The notes under the pieces are model-generated. The model did no database searches. It worked only from the letters and a program-made list of their open reading frames with translations, and had not been told where the DNA came from. Below are positions 59,601 through 64,000 of a DNA stretch of 64,000 nucleotides, one piece after another. Location: positions 26,072,480 to 26,136,479 of the forward strand of contig CM029124.1 in the NCBI GenBank assembly GCA_016859345.1, read 5' to 3'. The translations under genes and the position numbers were made by a program. Source of the stretch: Istiophorus platypterus (lineage: Eukaryota; Chordata; Actinopteri; Istiophoriformes; Istiophoridae). Within the stretch, counting starts at the first letter, position 1. Each line of letters opens with the position of its first letter.

Positions 59601-62175
59601 AATTTCTACATATCCTTAGTACAGAGATACAGAGAGAAAGACAGGGAGAGAGGAAGTTATTCAGCAAAGTTCCCAGGCCAGAATTAAACAGGGGGCATTG
59701 TGGTTACCTGGTATGCATCTTCAAACACTGCCTTTAGTCACTTTACAAAATGATTTATTAGAAATAGTGTCTATGGTGAGATAAATAGCGGGTCAGAGAT
59801 CTTGAGGACTACACATATGTTTTGTTAATGTCTGTGGCCTTGGCACAGTTTTCATCACTCAGTTTATGTTTTTTCATAAAACCTCTAATGTATACATCTA
59901 TCTTTGTCAGTCTTTGGGTTCACCTTAAACTTCACCTTGACTTTGAAGATGAGAATACCAGTCATATTGTTCTGCGTGTACAGAAGAATATTGCAGTTTG
60001 AGTATGTATTTCTGAAGAACAGCAACTTTCTGCTTGTAAAGGAGACATGAAATAATCACATGAATGTTGATTAAAAAAAATAGGAGACTGTGTGCTATAG
60101 ATAAACTTTATTTTAGTTGCCTTAATGACCAGATGTTGGTCATAGGTTGTACATCATTTTGACCAGTTACACAGTCAGGTTTATCTTGCTAACATGTTAC
60201 CAGAAATTTGGAAAAGAAATTTGTAAGACTTCATCTCTAGTTACTTTTGGACTGAATTAGAAGTATTGAAAGATTCAAAGTTGTAGGTAAACAGTTGGCA
60301 TTTACAGTAAACAGAAACCCAGTAATGAAATTTCTTAATTCATGGAAGTAAACAAACTGAGCTAGCACAATAACAAAGAATGGCTGCACCAGGCCTCAGT
60401 AATACTGCACTTAAGCTATTATCGACTACAAGAGCAGTCACTTTACTTCTCTAAGTGTGATGTGATTTTTATGATAATTGGGGGAAATAAAAACTCAAGG
60501 TTGTAAGGGTAATTTTAGGAGTGTGCTACCAGAGCCATGGAAAGATGGGCTGGATGGTGGCAACATGGAGTCTAGCCACAGGTGGTCTGTAATTCTGCAC
60601 CGTAATTGCCTTGCAAAAAGTATTATGGGTCTTCAGACCACTCATCCACTCCGTAGGGGTAGGCAAGAAAAAAGGATCAGTGAGGTGGAAAAATAGGATG
60701 GATAACATGATGTCCTGTTGAGAGACAATTCTGCCAGACACTTACAATATGTCAAGGGAAACTTATTATCGTGTGGATTCAAAGAACACTTTCTGTGAAT
60801 GCTATTAAGCCAGACTAATGAAAATGATGGTAGCAAATGGAGAGCTAATCTCCAATTCAGTTGAATTGTCAATGTGTTTTAAAGACAGGTGCAACAGACG
60901 TTTTCTGCTGTTTGAATAGAGTAGATATTGTCAGTATGCAGCTCTGGAAAGGAGGAAATTAGACATCTTTTCCCTTCTCTGGCATTTACAGGCTTTGAGT
61001 TTTCAGAGTTCAGGGACAGGACCTCGATAGTAATTTGATGTTCAGTGCCTTATAACAGGCCCCTTTGACCTTGCTAGCAGCAACCACTGTCCAGCTATCA
61101 CCTCACAGTAATTCAACAGTTTGGTTTCTGAGTCTACTTAGATAGATACCATGGCTGTTTGATCCAAAAGGCTTATTATGAAAACCCACCTGTCAGCTTC
61201 AGGATTAACTGAGGACAAAGAACATTTGTAGCCACCCAACAATTGCCATTTGAGTTTAGGGGCCACTAACCAGCTGGTCTGGTGTGACTGAAACTTCAGA
61301 TGTCAGTCATCTTTTCTCTAGAACCCTTGATCAAAGATGTATCCTCAAGGTTGAATTACTCCAGTCACTCAAGGCTAGGGCTGAAATGATAAGTTAATTA
61401 GAACAGAAATTTCATCAAAATTCATTCGTTCATGGTGTTCATTAGTAGATAGTTTGCATGTTTTAAAGCCAAGCATAACAAAATAAACAAAAGTGAACAA
61501 CAAAACAGGCTAATGCTCTTCATATTCAGTAATTCGTGGAAGGTTCTACTCATGTTACAGGGAACTGTACATACAACATAATTAAAGGTCAGTTACAGTT
61601 TTGTTTATTTTAGGCAACTTCTATTTCTTACTGTCTTTCCAAAATTTTGTTGTAGTAAATCAATTTTTGTTAACCTGTAAAATAAATCTGCATCAGAAAT
61701 TCAAGTTTTGCATATATGTAAGTAGAATCATATTAGAAAAAAAAGAGTGTTACTAAAATCTATCCAAAAATGCTGTAAGTAGTGAGGTTACACGATGCCG
61801 CCGTAAAAATTAAAGTGCTTTTGTGAACATCTGCCATCTGATTCAAAGCAGAAAACTGACTTTAAAACTCAGTGCTTAAAGTTCCCACACTGTGTGTGAC
61901 ACTGAAGTTACAATTATGAATTCTGACCATCTCTTTACACCCCAATTTGCTGGTAAACATTTAATGTGCTGTTTATGGATGCAAACCCACCAGGTTCATG
62001 GAAGAGCCAACGCTGTTGTTTATCTTGAAAATCCAATACACCTTTCTAGACCTGAGACGAAGATGAAAGAAATGGACCCATTTGTCCTCTGATTGCACTC
62101 TAGTTTGTGACTGGATTGTCATTATCTGATCAGACTCAGTATTTGTGACCTGAATAGCTTTGTTTTTCTCTACAG

Positions 62176-62252
62176 ATGCGATGGCTAATCCCTCTCCAGC
62201 AAAGAGCCTAGGTGACCCTGGAATCACCCCACTGTCTCCTTCACACACTCAG
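62176..62252 (+). CDS. HSPA12A: HSPA12A coding exon 2
   Basis: Between TTTCTCTACAG and CAG/GTGACT, the 77-nt exon reads (D)AMANPSPAKSLGDPGITPLS and PSHTQ. The SLGDPGITPLSPSH block matches human HSPA12A, which I remember as SLGDTGITPLSPSH; HSPA12B differs there. The first two bases complete the Asp codon begun in exon 1, and the exon ends in phase 0, which fits exon 3. This is the low-complexity N-terminal tail ahead of the ATPase domain. A Met at 62181 lies inside the exon and could in principle serve as an alternative start. Confidence 0.85.
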
Positions 62253-63158
62253 GTGACTCAGCTCTCATATACACACATACTCACTTCTGCACCTGTTGGG
62301 CTGTCTTCATGTATAATAAGCCGCAGTACATGTATCATCTGCTGACATGTTTGTTCTCCTTTCAGGACAGGTTTCTTTAGATGTTTAACCTTATCATTAG
62401 TTTCTTCACCTGGCCTGGCTGTTTTGCTAGTTATTTCCTGAGTAGTCATAACAGGAGAGTTCATATAATGATAAAACACACTACAGGCAAAATATTTTTT
62501 GTCCAGTTATTCTTTAACTGCTACAATATCATATTATGTTTTATCTGTACGGTAGAAGAAATTCTTTTCCTTCCATACTGGTGTGAAGAACCTGTGCAAG
62601 GCTTGTATGCTCGTCACTCAATTATTGCTATTCATTGTTTTGTATTCCTCACTCATGCATTTTACATTAGAAGGATCGCAGGGCAATGACCACATTGGGT
62701 CACTGCAGCATCAAACACTGATAGGAAACAGTTGACAAAATGCAGAGGAAAACACACTTTCAGTACCAGTAACCCCTCCACCACTATCTTACAAAATAAT
62801 TTGGAACATGATTATTTTTATCCTACTCTACAAGGAATAATGGTAGGTAATGATTGGTTACCAGGTCCCAGGCATGCAGGAATGATTTTTAAATATCAAT
62901 TCAGTCCAGCTCTGTATGTTATCTTTGTGTGAAGTAATGATGTTTCTTGGTATTTTGAATATTTTGATGTTATTGATCTGGATCGAATGTTGATATTTTC
63001 TCACTTTGACTGTTACTTTTGGGAATGGTTCATTCCAACTTAAATTCAGTGTGTGTGTGACAGAGAGAGAGAAAGTGAGAGAGAGAGTTTGTGTGTGTGT
63101 CCCATAATATGTCATCACATGTCCTGACCCTGTCAAACTGTATATTCTCTCTGTACAG
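62253..63158 (+). other. HSPA12A: HSPA12A intron 2
   Basis: It starts GTGACT and ends TATATTCTCTCTGTACAG, a good pyrimidine-rich acceptor. It contains a GT/GA-rich patch at 63047-63100. Open frames here are not exons: none has matching splice phases. Confidence 0.8.
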
Positions 63159-63286
63159 CAGAGCAACACAGACCAAGTACAGTCCCAGCTGTCCTTTGTG
63201 GTCGTAGTTGCCATTGACTTTGGCACCACATCCAGCGGTTACGCTTACGCCTTTACTAAGGAGCCTGAGTGCATTCACACCATGAG
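63159..63286 (+). CDS. HSPA12A: HSPA12A coding exon 3 (start of the ATPase domain)
   Basis: The 128-nt exon begins in phase 0 with QSNTDQVQSQLSF and continues VVVVAIDFGTTSSGYAYAF, then TKEPECIHTMR, ending two bases into the Arg codon at AG/GTAGGC. DFGTTSSG is the phosphate-1 loop of the Hsp70/actin ATPase fold, which holds the nucleotide phosphates. FTKEPECIH matches HSPA12A rather than HSPA12B (FASDPEAIH, from memory). The remaining exons lie beyond the right edge. The protein is a cytosolic or membrane-associated Hsp70-like factor; its client range is not shown by this sequence. Confidence 0.9.
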
Positions 63287-64000
63287 GTAGGCCAGTTACT
63301 ATAAGGAAACATACTGAGGAGAAGTGTGGCCTGGAGCTACATCAACATAATTTAATTTTCTGGTACACAATAATGTTATTTGTAGAGCAGCTGCATGGTG
63401 GAGCTTGGTGTCCTGTCATGTACATCATGCTCCATGCAACCATGCAGCATGATTTGTATATGAAACCATGCAAAATGATTCATTTGAGCCTTCAGCTGCT
63501 ATTCTGGGCATCTTATTGTGGACTGATGAGTACCAGCCTACACTGTAAATTAATGATGTATTCTATATGGGCAAGAACAATAAAATGATTTGCATATAAT
63601 TAGTTTAGATAAATTGTGTTTTCCAAGAAAAACCGAGTCAAGGGCAACTGGGCTTGTAGATCTTGAAGATGTTTCACTTCTTATCAAAGACACTTCTTCA
63701 GTGCAGAACTGACTATGACCTTGATGACTTAGAATCTTCACAGAGATAAATTTCATGATTATAACTTAGATGAAGAAGATAAATTGTGTTTGGTTATAAT
63801 TGTATCTTAGATGAAGATCTGACCATATTTTGAGACAGTCATACAAAAAGACCAGTATGAAAAGCTGGCAAATTTTGGTATTCAAGAAGTAGTCACATTG
63901 TACCTAAATTAATGATAGTGATGACAGTGTACTCTGTTTTTTTTATTAGTCTGTAGTCTTCAATCTTTGGGGTAACTCCTAATATATTGTATTGTAATTA
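63287..64000 (+). other. HSPA12A: HSPA12A intron 3, start
   Basis: It starts GTAGGC and runs off the window. A dispersed fish repeat lies at about 63620-63720. The rest is unassigned AT-rich DNA. Confidence 0.75.
63620..63722 (-). repeat. Dispersed fish repeat piece, minus strand
   Basis: The minus strand reads GCACTGAAGAAGTGTCTTTG, then GAAACATCTTCAAGATC and AGCCCAGTTGCCCTTGACTC. This is a widespread teleost repeat box, as I recall it (ACTGAAGAAGCCTCTTGGAT with GAAACGTCTTCAAG). The parent element class is uncertain. Confidence 0.55.

Larger units (their letters stand above)
44835..62175 (+). other. HSPA12A: HSPA12A intron 1 (about 17.3 kb)
   Basis: It starts GTAAAAG and ends TTGTTTTTCTCTACAG. 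Contents I can name are listed separately: a fish repeat at 46.25 kb, a CRE-bearing palindrome at 47.86 kb, two Tc1-like fragments at 52.5 and 53.1 kb, and ATT microsatellites. The part at 44.9-45.4 kb keeps a raised CpG content and may still belong to the promoter region. The rest is AT-rich with no recognisable exon on either strand. Length is typical of a first intron in this gene. Confidence 0.65.

Noticed and set aside
62258..63278. Minus-strand open frames overlapping HSPA12A exons 2 and 3
   Set aside because: They are antisense to exons whose phases and peptide match HSPA12A precisely.

Overview
The window looks like nuclear DNA of a ray-finned (teleost) fish. It is AT-rich, has widely spaced exons with GT/AG splice sites, carries many decayed non-LTR retrotransposons and Tc1-like transposons of the kinds common in fish, and has long microsatellites. 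There is no bacterial-style gene packing. Family assignments come from reading translations by eye; no database search was run.

Two host genes are recognisable, arranged head to head. On the minus strand, about 13.6-19.0 kb, are the first three coding exons of ENO4 (enolase 4, an enolase-like protein of the sperm flagellum). These exons are damaged: exon 1 has an in-frame TGA and an ATG out of register, exon 2 has two frame breaks and no GT where its donor should be, and only exon 3 is clean. This copy therefore reads as a broken ENO4 gene. On the plus strand, from 44.8 kb to beyond the right edge, are the first three coding exons of HSPA12A (an atypical Hsp70-family ATPase). Its 43-nt first coding exon is followed by a 17.3 kb intron, and exon 3 carries the Hsp70 phosphate-binding motif. 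From memory, ENO4 and HSPA12A are also divergent neighbours in mammals, so the pairing supports both calls.

Layout: 1-2.8 kb, a young RTE-type LINE with a 925-codon open frame, nested in the endonuclease region of an older L2/CR1-type LINE; 2.8-7.4 kb, two copies of that older LINE family head to head, the right one interrupted by a Tc1-like element; 8.35-8.73 kb, a short non-autonomous Tc1-like element; 8.7-11.8 kb, further LINE remains; 11.4-13.0 kb, a nearly identical 796-bp tandem duplication; 13.6-19.0 kb, the ENO4 remnant with more LINE pieces in its introns; 19-44 kb, mostly intergenic DNA with Tc1 fragments, one rearranged by inversion, a degraded multi-exon integrase-like element with an inverted partial copy, and microsatellites; 44.4-64 kb, the HSPA12A promoter region, exons 1-3 and introns.

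No new multi-gene system is visible. The most informative signals are the ENO4 decay, the X-box just upstream of its start, the tandem duplication, and the nested or inverted mobile elements.
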